Assembly: GCA_017405675.1 (NCBI GenBank)
Contig: JAFRAB010000032.1
Span: forward strand, 1-64,000
Direction of reading: 5' to 3'
DNA: 64,000 bases
From: Erysipelotrichaceae bacterium
Lineage (GTDB): Bacteria; Bacillota_I; Bacilli_A; Erysipelotrichales; Erysipelotrichaceae
Numbering within the stretch: the first letter of the stretch is position 1; every line of letters begins with the position of its first letter. The translations under genes were made by a program, and so were the position numbers. Below, in pieces: positions 8,900 to 17,783 of the stretch. The notes beneath the pieces were generated by a model, which was not told the DNA's origin, did no database searches, and worked only from the letters and a program-made list of their open reading frames with translations.

Positions 8900-9955
8900 C
8901 TAATTATCAATAAATACTCTTTCCGAAAGCCACGCCCTATTAACTGTTGCAACATAACTACCATGATTATCAACAACCATTAATAAATCATTAGCACTGC
9001 CTGTATCATCATAATACCTATAAGCTAATACCCAATGATTGCCATATGTTGAACCCAGAGCAGCCAAAAGTCCTACTACCAAAGGATAGCCAGAGTTAAT
9101 TTTATTAATGCTTCCAGTCCACACACTTACTACGGATGCGGCAAATTGATGTCCTGAAGAAACATATGAATACGTTTGTAAGAAATTATTACCACCAACC
9201 AGTAGGTGACTGCCTACAGTCCCTCCTGGATGCAACTGATCAATATATGTAAATAAAGTACTAATTAATGTCCCAGGACTATTTGAATACTGTGATCGCA
9301 TAGATGAAGGCACATAATTACTGTTTACATAATCTTGATAATAGGCAAGTAATCCTGCCGATGCAATTGTTCCACAAATACCTGCGCTTGGATATCCTAG
9401 ACTAGTTGGGTAATGGGCGAGATCATTAATCCACATACCAGATGAATAACTTGACATTTTCCACGAAGGAATACCTGCCCAAGTAGCTTTTGAAAATCTT
9501 TTCATTTCTTCATCTGAATAGCCATTAGTATTATTACAGAATTCCTGATTCTTTGCTAATAATGTTTTGTCAACTTGTGAAACAAATGACATCATTTCAG
9601 CTTTTTCATTAAAAGTAAAATAATTAAATGGTCCTCCATACAAATTGTATTTAGCATCAGTATGACCATAAGGTAATACATTATTACTTAAATCAAACTC
9701 AGATAGAGCACCATTATTAGCACTCGCTATAATATACCCCTTCTCCAACTCTATGTATACATATTCCTTTTCACCACTCAATCCATATAGATACATGTAT
9801 GATGTGTAATCAACTTGTGTTTTCTCTATTGACTCAACTAAATACAGTGCAGTGTCAACACATTTTGGAATTTTATCAAACGCTTCAAATCGTTGACCAA
9901 TACCCGAACAAACAGTTATTATTCCAACCAATAAAGAAATCATAATTCTTTTCAT
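8900..9955 (-). CDS. Secreted C39/papain-like cysteine protease
   Basis: 351 residues with an N-terminal hydrophobic signal region. The C-terminal 170 residues carry the order expected of a papain-fold peptidase: a cysteine motif GICGTIASAGLLAYYQD (about 195-211), a histidine in GNHWVLAYRY and an Asn/Asp in VVDNHG. This resembles C39-type and streptopain-like peptidases. The N-terminal part (30-150) could be a propeptide. Its ATG overlaps the stop of the membrane-anchored protein upstream (ATGA at 9952-9955). It could mature neighbouring exported proteins or act on outside targets; this is inference. Confidence 0.7.
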   Translation of the reverse strand: MKRIMISLLVGIITVCSGIGQRFEAFDKIPKCVDTALYLVESIEKTQVDYTSYMYLYGLSGEKEYVYIELEKGYIIASANNGALSEFDLSNNVLPYGHTDAKYNLYGGPFNYFTFNEKAEMMSFVSQVDKTLLAKNQEFCNNTNGYSDEEMKRFSKATWAGIPSWKMSSYSSGMWINDLAHYPTSLGYPSAGICGTIASAGLLAYYQDYVNSNYVPSSMRSQYSNSPGTLISTLFTYIDQLHPGGTVGSHLLVGGNNFLQTYSYVSSGHQFAASVVSVWTGSINKINSGYPLVVGLLAALGSTYGNHWVLAYRYYDDTGSANDLLMVVDNHGSYVATVNRAWLSERVFIDN

Positions 9956-10524
9956 ATTTTACTCTCTCCTTTCAAAATAACAGATAATAAATCTTCAAAA
10001 ATACTTATGTATGAACTGTCAGATATTGGGTTATTGAGCCAATAATCTTTAATATCCACGTTATCATATGTTGTTATCGTTATTCGAATAAATCCCCTTT
10101 CTAATTTAATTACAGCATCAGCACAGGCTCCCGTATTTCTGTCCATAATTTTAATGTCTACATTATGGCCACAAACATTTATGGCGAGTATTCTGTATTT
10201 ATTATCTCGTTTACTCTCTACAAAATAGTTTTTCTTATCAGCAACACTTACAACAATGTTAAAATAATGACTATATTGCTTGGTACCTCTAAAAACATAT
10301 TCAGTTTTTTTATGCGTTAATAAAGAATAATGGTGTTCTTTTTTATACGTGAAAGATAAATCTTTTATAGCAGTGCCATATAGATCATCTATTTCCTCAA
10401 CAGTATAAGTTGGAGTTGTATCAATAAAACCAGATAAGAGAAAAAGGATTAGTACCACAATCCGTAAATGTCTTTCAAAAACAATGCCAGAAAAAGAATA
10501 TGTATCTATACGTTTTAGCCTCAT
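9952..10524 (-). CDS. Membrane-anchored exported protein coupled to cysteine protease
   Basis: 190 residues from ATG at 10524 (GGAGG five bases upstream), with one hydrophobic anchor (about 20-37) and a beta-rich domain containing two cysteines (NVCGH, GACAD). An alternative TTG start at 10569 also has a strong AAGGAGG and would add 15 residues; I prefer the ATG because the signal anchor then lies near the N-terminus. It overlaps the downstream protease gene by ATGA. It could be a chaperone, inhibitor or partner of that protease, but no family is recognised. Confidence 0.6.
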   Translation of the reverse strand: MRLKRIDTYSFSGIVFERHLRIVVLILFLLSGFIDTTPTYTVEEIDDLYGTAIKDLSFTYKKEHHYSLLTHKKTEYVFRGTKQYSHYFNIVVSVADKKNYFVESKRDNKYRILAINVCGHNVDIKIMDRNTGACADAVIKLERGFIRITITTYDNVDIKDYWLNNPISDSSYISIFEDLLSVILKGESKI

Positions 10525-10654
10525 CTTTACCTCCGATATCTTTACTGTGTATCCCCTCCCATTGGGCAAGGTTTTTCCTCCTTTTTTACGGTCCTAACTG
10601 GTTTATTTCTTAATAGTTTTATCTCGTCATTTATATACTTTCCTCCTTGTTATA

Positions 10655-11209
10655 TCATTCCAATATAGGGCACATCATCAAACCAATCAGTTTATCGATT
10701 CTATCAACCAGTTCTTCTAAACCATCCTCTTGTAATGTTGTTTGTACACTAACATATACTTGATATTCATAATTATCATCCTGTATAATTTGATATTTTT
10801 GTACATATTTCCCATATTCTGTATCATTAATAACTGTACGATTCTGTACTTTTAGATCGTTTATAATACCATATTCCTCAATTGAGCTAATCCCATTCAA
10901 AACTGTGATTCGAAAGTTGGTTTTATCATCAGAAAACAATGTCCCTTGAATCTCATAGCCACAGATTGAAGAATTTCGATATACACTTTCCGTTATCGCA
11001 GAATACTTATTTACATATATTTCATTTGATGTAAGATCTGGATATTGAACTTTTTCCAATTGTATAGTCACTTTTTTCTTTAAAGATTCGAAATCAGAGA
11101 AAACCATTCTATGGTCTGAATACTGTGGTAAATAGTAATACACTATACAAATAACAGCAAATACTGACAAAACCAGAAGGCAATCCCAAATCGTTATTCT
11201 GTTTTTCAT
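10655..11209 (-). CDS. Membrane-anchored exported protein
   Basis: 184 residues: one N-terminal transmembrane anchor (LLVLSVFAVICIVYYYL) and an outside domain with alternating polar and hydrophobic strands, ending in LIGLMMCPILE. It starts 8 bases after the stop of the Amidase_6 gene upstream, so it is probably cotranscribed. No family recognised. Confidence 0.65.
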   Translation of the reverse strand: MKNRITIWDCLLVLSVFAVICIVYYYLPQYSDHRMVFSDFESLKKKVTIQLEKVQYPDLTSNEIYVNKYSAITESVYRNSSICGYEIQGTLFSDDKTNFRITVLNGISSIEEYGIINDLKVQNRTVINDTEYGKYVQKYQIIQDDNYEYQVYVSVQTTLQEDGLEELVDRIDKLIGLMMCPILE

Positions 11210-11217
11210 TTTCTAAT

Positions 11218-12201
11218 TTATAAACATATGAATCTAATGTACGAATATCCACTCATAACGCTTAATAATGGCCAGTTATATCTATCATTATTATGTCCGC
11301 AATAGAGAAAATCCTTATTAGTGCTGTCATACGCAGTAATAATCACAACATGTGCTGGAGTTTGCCACCACACGGTTGAACTGTAGAAAACAATCGCATC
11401 ACCAACATATATGTCCTCATAATAGATATCAGTATGGCTGGATGTATAATCTACACAGGCATAGTAATAAGTATGGTCACACCTCGAATTCCAAAATGAT
11501 GTAAACTGGTTTGCGCTAATCCAAGGGCTAGGATCAGCTAAGCTCCAGCTGGAATTCAACTCATCTATACTCTGTGGGGCAGGATTATTATTATTTAGTT
11601 TATAACAATACCAGTTATCAAACATTCCAATTCCCCCATGATACATAGCTTGAGACACAAAATTTGCACAATCTCCATTAACTCCATCACAATCCGGGAA
11701 ATCAGACGGTCTAGTATTATAATTGTTTTTCGCCCAAGTAGTAGCTGTTGCGCGATTATATGTATATCGCAAACCAATCGATTTATCTTTTGCAGATGTT
11801 ATTTTCTGAAATGCATTGATTACCTCTCTATCTTGTGAATCTTTAGCATATCGACAGAAATATAAATCAACTAATTGTTTAGTTTCATTATCCAATTCAT
11901 TATAAATACCCAGAAGTAATTTCATTGCTATAATCTTATCATCTCTTTCTATTGAAGTGATTATTCCAGTGAACTGTTTAGGCAATAAATTCTCTAATGT
12001 TAAATCCATATTGTAGTATTCATCCAACGAAATAATCACTTGTGGATCAACCGCGAAACCGCTTTTATTCTGATCAATAATATACACTTCTACATAAGGA
12101 CTAATAGATTCTTGACTATTATCTAGTGCCATTATGGGATTAACTGTTATTATCATTGCTAAAACCGTAACTAAAATACCTATTTTTTGATGAATTCTCA
12201 T
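11218..12201 (-). CDS. Secreted Amidase_6-domain protein
   Basis: 327 residues from ATG at 12201; a TTG 8 codons upstream is less likely. A signal peptide ends near PIMA. Residues 155-327 match the putative amidase domain (Amidase_6, CHAP/NlpC-like fold): YNRATATTWAKNNYNTR, then the catalytic cysteine region GDCANFVSQAMYHGG, then a histidine in AHVVIITAYDS. In Bacillota this domain is found in secreted or spore-related proteins thought to act on peptide or amide bonds; the substrate is not established. A second such gene lies at 12929-13985. Confidence 0.85.
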   Translation of the reverse strand: MRIHQKIGILVTVLAMIITVNPIMALDNSQESISPYVEVYIIDQNKSGFAVDPQVIISLDEYYNMDLTLENLLPKQFTGIITSIERDDKIIAMKLLLGIYNELDNETKQLVDLYFCRYAKDSQDREVINAFQKITSAKDKSIGLRYTYNRATATTWAKNNYNTRPSDFPDCDGVNGDCANFVSQAMYHGGIGMFDNWYCYKLNNNNPAPQSIDELNSSWSLADPSPWISANQFTSFWNSRCDHTYYYACVDYTSSHTDIYYEDIYVGDAIVFYSSTVWWQTPAHVVIITAYDSTNKDFLYCGHNNDRYNWPLLSVMSGYSYIRFICL

Positions 12202-12462
12202 TTTCTTTACCTTTCCGTTAATCAAAACTATACACTAACACTCTATGGTGTATCTGCTTTTTTTCACATACACTTATGTTTGTTATACTCCCTATCCACA
12301 TTCATGTTATAGTTATGTCTCTTTTTTGTTTGATGTTCTTATCCGCATCCATATATTTACGCTTTTCCCCTGTCATTAAGCAAAGTTTTCTAACTCCTTT
12401 CTTTATTCATTCAACTAGAGATGACGCTTATGCATATATTCTTGGAAAATCTACAGCCTTTT

Positions 12463-12888
12463 TCACGGTCTGCCGCTATCCAGATATTTCCAGTTTTCTC
12501 TTTGATCTTTTCCAAGTATATACACTATTTCATGAATACTGTTCCGCCTGAAGGCAGGACGATCTCTGTTGCCCACTTTAAAAACTATCTCAAATACAAT
12601 GTGTTCACTGACACCATACTGTTTATCAAGATATTGAAAGACAACAGATTCATTTTGTGTATCTCCAATATACTGCAGTTTTAAGAGTTCACAGCCCCTC
12701 ATCTCTTTCTTAAAATGTTCTTTTATAACTTTGATAGCTTTCTGAATCTCTTCTTCTGTATATAATTCTGAAGAGACCTCAATAACTTCAACGTTCTTGA
12801 CTATTCCTCTTGGTGTAATGAATAAAAAACAGGCAAACCCAATAATGCACAAAAGAACCAAAATGATATTTCTTATTCTTGTTTTCAT
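12463..12888 (-). CDS. Small membrane-anchored exported protein
   Basis: 141 residues with an N-terminal hydrophobic anchor (ILVLLCIIGFACFLFI) and a helix (YTEEEIQKAIKVIKEHF) before a beta-rich domain. It ends in ENWKYLDSGRP, an ending seen in several small lipoprotein-like families in Bacillota. It follows the frameshifted Amidase_6 gene by 40 bases. The 260 bases downstream, before the next amidase gene, hold no convincing gene. Confidence 0.6.
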   Translation of the reverse strand: MKTRIRNIILVLLCIIGFACFLFITPRGIVKNVEVIEVSSELYTEEEIQKAIKVIKEHFKKEMRGCELLKLQYIGDTQNESVVFQYLDKQYGVSEHIVFEIVFKVGNRDRPAFRRNSIHEIVYILGKDQRENWKYLDSGRP

Positions 12889-12928
12889 ATAATCAAATCA
12901 CCTAAAGTTGAACTGTCAGTTAACCTGT

Positions 12929-13985
12929 TCAAGGTTGTGGACTTGAACGTGCTCCTCTTATTATGATAAATACATTGTCTCCGTTTTCTTTTGCAGGCCA
13001 ACCACTGTTACTTGCCCATTTATAATAATCATTACTGTGCTGTGCTATTTTATGATCATAATAACCTGATGTTTTATAACTATCAACTGTAGTTACATAA
13101 GCAACATGATCCCATTCACCATCTTGATCATCTTCGTATCCAATAAAGCACCCCGGAGCCAGCCATCTTGTAAAAGTACTGTACGATGTAGTTTGAAAAC
13201 TGGAATACTGATGATATCTAACAAATTTGTCAGCCCAAGTCCAGGATCTGGAATAGGTATGTGAACCTAAAACATTGTGGTGCCACCAACCAGCGTATAT
13301 GTTTGGAAAATTATCCACCATTGTTTCCCCTCCTGCTATCAGAATCTGAGAACAGAAGTTTGCGCAATCCCCACCAGATATATAACCGTAAGTAGAACTG
13401 TTAGCACTAGTTGCATATGTTATCGCATATGTATTTGCTGTAGAAACACTGAATGATGTCACAGCCTTCTGGCCATTTTCTTCGAAATAGTCTTTGACAA
13501 ATTGATTGAAGTTTGGAAGTTCATATGCCAAGTATTCCGTTATGTCCTCACCTGTACTTTTGCTTCTTGCTATAGTGTTTCTTATATCCTCGTTTTGCTC
13601 TTTGTTCTCAAAAATGTCAAAGAACCTTAATGCTGTTCTATACTCTGTCACTGTTCCGGCTACAAAACTGCCACTCAGCATGTCGTTTTTTATCAGCAAA
13701 TAATAACTGGTAAAATTACCTGTTGACATTTTTGTTAATTCATACTTTTCAGAATAATATTTCAAAAATGATTGATTTTCTTTTGCAAAGGTTTCTAAAG
13801 CACTCTCCTGATTTTTAAACTCTATATAATTCCAGTTTATAACCGCTGTAGTCAATGATTTCACCTTGTATTATTTCTCCAAACTGGTCTGGCCCTTCGT
13901 AAGCCTCCTCCTCTGCTTTAAAACTGGTATTGGCAAAGGTAATTAATAAAACTATCGACAAGACTAAACAAATATACTTTTTCAT
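12929..13985 (-). pseudogene. Secreted Amidase_6-domain protein, frameshifted
   Basis: The signal peptide and the enzyme domain are in different frames. ATG at 13985 (GGAG six bases upstream) opens a frame with a good signal peptide (MKKYICLVLSIVLLITFA) that continues to GYKLELYRV and then stops. The main frame, readable from about 13882 to 12929, encodes the Amidase_6 domain with GGDCANFCSQILIAGG and a histidine in DHVAYVT. The two frames overlap for roughly 60 bases, where one indel would join them. No obvious slippery heptamer is present, so this is a mutation, a phase state or a sequencing error rather than clear programmed frameshifting. Without the join, the domain would start at a GTG (13864) and lack export. 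Confidence 0.75.
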
Positions 13986-14096
13986 TCAAATCTCCTTTAA
14001 TTGTTATTTACTTTTCGCTAGTAACTAAGCAAGGTGCTATAATAAAGACAATATGGTATTATGTTATTGATAATAGGCGCAAAGTATTATCGTATT

Positions 14097-14135
14097 GCTA
14101 ATTCAGCCTAAGACCAAAACTGAATTAGCTTTTTT
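14097..14135 (+). terminator. Orphan plus-strand terminator
   Basis: GCTAATTCAG and CTGAATTAGC form a 10-bp stem with a 13-base loop, followed by six T residues on the plus strand. All genes here run on the minus strand, and no plus-strand gene ends at this point. On the minus strand the hairpin is preceded, not followed, by the T-complement run. It may end an unseen antisense or small RNA, or shield the amidase gene promoter. Confidence 0.6.
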
Positions 14136-14177
14136 GTTTGGTTCCATATCCAACCCCTTTTTATTTAAATAAACATT

Positions 14178-14639
14178 TCATTCACTGCCATTGCTCAAAT
14201 CAGTACACCAATGGCTGCTGGAACAGGCATAACCTTTTGTACTTAGAGGTATCAATATCGCTACCAGATCACACATATCATTATCACTAGACAACTTAAA
14301 GCATTCATTATTGATTTTATAGTATTCTTTATCTGCCACAAAAACTTCTACTATATTACTTCCCCTTTTAAACCATAAATGGTATTTCCATAAAACATTA
14401 TCAGGTTCATTCACTATTTCGTCTTCATCCCTGACAAAAATGTCAAACATATTCTTCTCAGTATAGTAGTACTGGTTTGTTTCTATGTCTTCAATCGTTA
14501 TTTCACTTGACTTGTATATTATTTCCTGGATCCTAGCTTGCTTTTGCTTATTAGTATTTATACGCAACAGACTACATGTCAAAAAAACGGAACAGATAAG
14601 GAAGGAAACACACAATACCTTTTTTAAGTTCTTTTTCAT
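14178..14639 (-). CDS. Small exported protein
   Basis: 153 residues with an N-terminal hydrophobic segment (VLCVSFLICSVFLTCSLL), possibly a lipoprotein signal although no classic lipobox is present. The rest is acidic and beta-rich; the tail has three cysteines (one in the end of the domain, then YACSSSHWCTD). It starts one base after the stop of the 410-residue secreted protein. No family recognised. Confidence 0.6.
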   Translation of the reverse strand: MKKNLKKVLCVSFLICSVFLTCSLLRINTNKQKQARIQEIIYKSSEITIEDIETNQYYYTEKNMFDIFVRDEDEIVNEPDNVLWKYHLWFKRGSNIVEVFVADKEYYKINNECFKLSSDNDMCDLVAILIPLSTKGYACSSSHWCTDLSNGSE

Positions 14640-14640
14640 A

Positions 14641-15873
14641 TTATGGTTCCACTGTAATATTTGTTATTTTATAGAAATAAGAAGTAGATATAGTCGCCGT
14701 TATAATGTTCCCCGAATCATAATACTTATATTTGTATGTGATCTTTGCTTTACTAGAAATGTACGTCAATGTATTATATGAAACGTTCCCATTGTATCTA
14801 AAATCAACATTAAATGGAAATCCTTTGTTTGAATTATATGTTCCATCGGATATACTCGAATTAAATCCAGTTGTTTTACAAATAATCCATGTTATCTTTC
14901 CATAGTTATTTGCACTTGAATTATGGTACCTTTGTGCTGACGTTGATGTCGTACTTATTGTCACATCAACACTTTGAATACCCAGGAGCTCTCCAGCATA
15001 GAAGAATAGAGGTATTGTATATGAAGTTGATGAATTGACCGGTTCATATCCTCCTGGAGGGATATCCCAATCTGCCTCACTACCATATACCGTTGTTTCT
15101 ACTTGGTACGTATATACCATAGTTGCTGAACTAACTCCTGCATTGTTAACTAAATAACTGTTAACATTACCTGTATTCGTATTAATCTTTACATCTACTT
15201 CTGCACTGTTACCATTTTGAAGGTTATTCTGATGAATAACACTGATCTGACCAACAACATAGTTGCCAAAATAAGTTGAATTATATCCCTGAAAATGTCT
15301 GGTATAGTCAGATCTAACTTGTGCTGCATCATATGACATGTTTTCGTTGCTAGTTATGATACTGTCATTATTCATTTTTGTTTCTATATCAAACATTTCA
15401 TTATATTTATCTATCAACTTTTCTATATCTTCTGTGATACACCCATAACACAAAATACTTCTTTCACACGATTTATCATTATAATATGTGAATGTTGCAA
15501 ACATCTCGTCGTTAATGTAGTAAGCATCTATATCGACATATACTTTTTCTTTCCCAGAGAACAATTCACCGGTGAAATATGTGTAATATCCTTTTCCTTT
15601 ATTCAAGTCAAAGCCAAGAGGTTCACCAACACAATAACCTGTATATGCATTATTAGAATATTCAAAGGTCACCATTGCATTGTTTTCTTTATCAATAGTC
15701 ATCGATAATGTCGATTCTTTTTCAACTTCTTTTCCTGTGACTCTCAAAACCATGTCATAATTGATTTTCAAACAATATGTTCTCTCGTCATCGTTGAATG
15801 CTAATGTTTTATCGCCGGTTATTGTATAAACAACTATAAGTACACTTAATATAACTCTGATTATTCTTCTCAT
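14641..15873 (-). CDS. Large secreted beta-rich protein
   Basis: 410 residues from ATG at 15873 (AAGGG upstream; the longer TTG frame is rejected). A signal peptide (about 1-25) is followed by an acidic N-terminal domain with cysteine pairs (SCERSILCYGC) and a Ser/Thr/Asn/Tyr-rich C-terminal half of repeated beta-strand pattern (for example SVDVTISTTSTS and TATISTSYFYKITNITV). This composition is typical of surface or matrix proteins. No LPxTG or other anchor is visible. No family recognised. Confidence 0.7.
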   Translation of the reverse strand: MRRIIRVILSVLIVVYTITGDKTLAFNDDERTYCLKINYDMVLRVTGKEVEKESTLSMTIDKENNAMVTFEYSNNAYTGYCVGEPLGFDLNKGKGYYTYFTGELFSGKEKVYVDIDAYYINDEMFATFTYYNDKSCERSILCYGCITEDIEKLIDKYNEMFDIETKMNNDSIITSNENMSYDAAQVRSDYTRHFQGYNSTYFGNYVVGQISVIHQNNLQNGNSAEVDVKINTNTGNVNSYLVNNAGVSSATMVYTYQVETTVYGSEADWDIPPGGYEPVNSSTSYTIPLFFYAGELLGIQSVDVTISTTSTSAQRYHNSSANNYGKITWIICKTTGFNSSISDGTYNSNKGFPFNVDFRYNGNVSYNTLTYISSKAKITYKYKYYDSGNIITATISTSYFYKITNITVEP

Positions 15874-15908
15874 ATGTTTTCCCTTTCTTCTTCGCAACAC
15901 TTCTCGTT

Positions 15909-16766
15909 CTATACATTTATTGAAATACTTTGTTCTGCCATTTCATAGCCATTGGAATAGTTAAACCCCAGGTTACTATCCAGAGTTATCGTAGTTGGTG
16001 TAGACGAAATACCATGATTATAACCAAAACCAAAGTCAATCCTAGATAAGTATGATCCTGTAACCTTAACAACCATATAGCCCGTTTTTGCCCAGCATTC
16101 AACATTTCCTATCATCACATCCGTAGTAAACTGACTATACACGTATGAATTACTGTTACCTATGGTTATTCCTTTCCGTTGTGTTGTCTGTGCTGTACTA
16201 CCGTTATAGTATGTTACATAACAATATGATCCTGAACTGTTATATGAAGCGGTAATCTGTGTTCCCAACGAGTTATACGCTTTCCACCTGAATGCCGTGG
16301 TTTCAAAATAAGTAGTAGAAGTAACCAATGGTCTGCTGTTCCATGACCAATTCGCTCTTACCGTAACAGCTGAGGAACTGCCGCTTACCTTGATCAACGA
16401 TACAGATAAAGTAGCCAGAACTGATCTTAACTGAGGATTATCCTCTATCTTCGATCCATCATACTTTCTGAGAGCATTGATCTGTGTATCAGTCATTCCT
16501 CGTTCATAGAGTTCACTGTCATTCATCGCTGCTAACTTTACAATCTGGTTTTCAATACTTAAGACTGTTTCATAATCATGTTTATTGATTCCAAAAGTCT
16601 TTTCAGCTTCATCAAATGTCATTTTTCTGACTGTGAAATAATAGTCATACTCACTCAACTGATATGTTTCTGTCTCACTTATTTCTTCTGCTTGTGTAGT
16701 ATCTGTCCGGCTAAAAGCCACTATTAAAACAAGCATAAGAAGAATTATCTTTCTTACTGATTTCAT
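15909..16766 (-). CDS. Secreted protein of unknown function
   Basis: 285 residues with a signal peptide (about 1-26, ending in TTQA). An acidic helical N-terminal part (YDYYFTVRKMTFDEAEKTFG...) is followed by a Ser/Thr/Tyr-rich beta domain, as in the 410-residue neighbour. It follows the HTH membrane regulator by 10 bases and is therefore probably under the same promoter. No family recognised. Confidence 0.7.
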   Translation of the reverse strand: MKSVRKIILLMLVLIVAFSRTDTTQAEEISETETYQLSEYDYYFTVRKMTFDEAEKTFGINKHDYETVLSIENQIVKLAAMNDSELYERGMTDTQINALRKYDGSKIEDNPQLRSVLATLSVSLIKVSGSSSAVTVRANWSWNSRPLVTSTTYFETTAFRWKAYNSLGTQITASYNSSGSYCYVTYYNGSTAQTTQRKGITIGNSNSYVYSQFTTDVMIGNVECWAKTGYMVVKVTGSYLSRIDFGFGYNHGISSTPTTITLDSNLGFNYSNGYEMAEQSISINV

Positions 16767-16776
16767 TATTCTTTTA

Positions 16777-17604
16777 TTACTTTCTTCCCTTTCTTACATT
16801 ATTCTTGATAAGATGATACCCACAGTAGAGAATCCAACACGTGTAAACAACAGTACAGATTCCAAGTAGTAATTTCATATTGTAAAAATCAATTACGTGA
16901 AAGCCATACATAGCTCCATTAATCGACAAAACTTCTATATTTGCAATCAGTAACGGTGTTACATCAGCAAACAGCACATAGTTAAGCAACAGGTTAACTT
17001 CCAGGACAACCGCATATAACAGAAACAGTCTCAAACATTTCATTTTGTCTTTTTTCTTATATATCAAATAGCTAACTAAAACCACATATAATATTGAAGA
17101 CAATAATGTACTGAAATGTCCTACTCTACCCATCATCAAGCATAAGAAACCCATTGTTGTTGCGGCAAGATGTATGATCAGCAACCAAAACCAGGTTAAG
17201 TCATCTTTGGTTTCTTTTTCATTCATTCCTATGGTTTGAACTGATACTTTCCCGAGTTGTTCTTTAATATCACTTATGTCGTTACTGATGTTACTGACCG
17301 TTTCATCTGTTGAAGCAATTCTGTCATTTATAGAATCGATTCCGGAATCAACTGATGCAAGTTTTCTATTAACTTCTCTTTCAATACTTATTTGTCCCTC
17401 ATATACTTCTTCCAGAGATATATTGAATTCATTACAGATATGAATGACATCCATCATTGATGGAATAGCTTCGCCTCTTTCCCATCTTTTAATTGTACTT
17501 CCGGAAACACCAAGAAGTTCCCCCATACCATCACGGGACAAATCTTTTGTATTTCTAAGTTTGGTCAATAGTAGCCCGATTTTTTCCTTATCCAATTCTT
17601 TCAT
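16777..17604 (-). CDS. HTH regulator with coiled coil and membrane domain
   Basis: 275 residues. Residues 5-60 form an XRE-type helix-turn-helix (LSRDGMGELLGVSGSTIKRWERGEAIP). Residues 70-125 look like a coiled coil (SIEREVNRKL...SIDSINDRIA pattern), and 140-270 contain about five hydrophobic segments. This architecture suggests a transcription factor tethered to the membrane that senses envelope or outside signals. It is the first gene of the exported-protein block and probably controls it, including its own promoter region, where inverted repeats lie. The start is supported by AAGGATAG upstream. Confidence 0.75.
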   Translation of the reverse strand: MKELDKEKIGLLLTKLRNTKDLSRDGMGELLGVSGSTIKRWERGEAIPSMMDVIHICNEFNISLEEVYEGQISIEREVNRKLASVDSGIDSINDRIASTDETVSNISNDISDIKEQLGKVSVQTIGMNEKETKDDLTWFWLLIIHLAATTMGFLCLMMGRVGHFSTLLSSILYVVLVSYLIYKKKDKMKCLRLFLLYAVVLEVNLLLNYVLFADVTPLLIANIEVLSINGAMYGFHVIDFYNMKLLLGICTVVYTCWILYCGYHLIKNNVRKGRK

Positions 17605-17673
17605 AAACTATCCTTTTCTGAAAAGCGGTTTGTTGTGCAGCTGATTCTTGTTTATGGTGTTACTCATATTGAT

Positions 17674-17682
17674 ATTATACCA
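17674..17682 (-). promoter_or_regulatory. Extended -10 promoter for the exported-protein block
   Basis: On the minus strand TGGTATAAT is an extended -10 element about 70 bases upstream of the HTH gene start at 17604. There is no good -35, as is usual for extended -10 promoters. An inverted repeat lies just upstream. Confidence 0.5.
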
Positions 17683-17704
17683 CTCATCTGTGAACATCAT
17701 CCCA

Positions 17705-17729
17705 AACAAGATCGAAATTCAATCTTGTT
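17705..17729. promoter_or_regulatory. Inverted repeat, candidate operator
   Basis: AACAAGAT and ATCTTGTT are perfect 8-base arms around a 9-base centre, placed just upstream of the -35 position of the promoter at 17674-17682. A smaller inverted repeat (GTACA...TGTAC) is at 17741-17754. Either could bind the HTH protein encoded downstream. Confidence 0.45.
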
Positions 17730-17769
17730 ACTAGCTGCTGGTACAACAATGTACAATTACCATCATATA

Positions 17770-17783
17770 CCCCCCCCCCCCCC
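17770..17783. repeat. Poly(C)14/poly(G)14 tract in a promoter-like context
   Basis: Fourteen C residues on the plus strand, next to a G and seven T. On the minus strand the G14 tract lies between a TTGTAA -35-like element and TATGAT/TATATG -10-like elements, with a spacer of 20-22 bases. Slipped-strand changes of a few bases would move the spacer through the 17-base optimum, as in known phase-variable promoters. The 391-base gap 17605-17995 contains this tract, the inverted repeats and the extended -10 promoter, and no gene. Confidence 0.6.

Noticed and set aside
12276..12684. Plus-strand open frames between the two amidase genes
   Set aside because: They lack ribosome binding sites and overlap the real 141-residue minus-strand gene; a possible 24-residue minus-strand frame nearby has only a distant Shine-Dalgarno.
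13864..13866. GTG as a genuine start of a cytoplasmic amidase
   Set aside because: A good signal peptide with its own ribosome binding site lies just upstream in the neighbouring frame, which makes a frameshift more likely.
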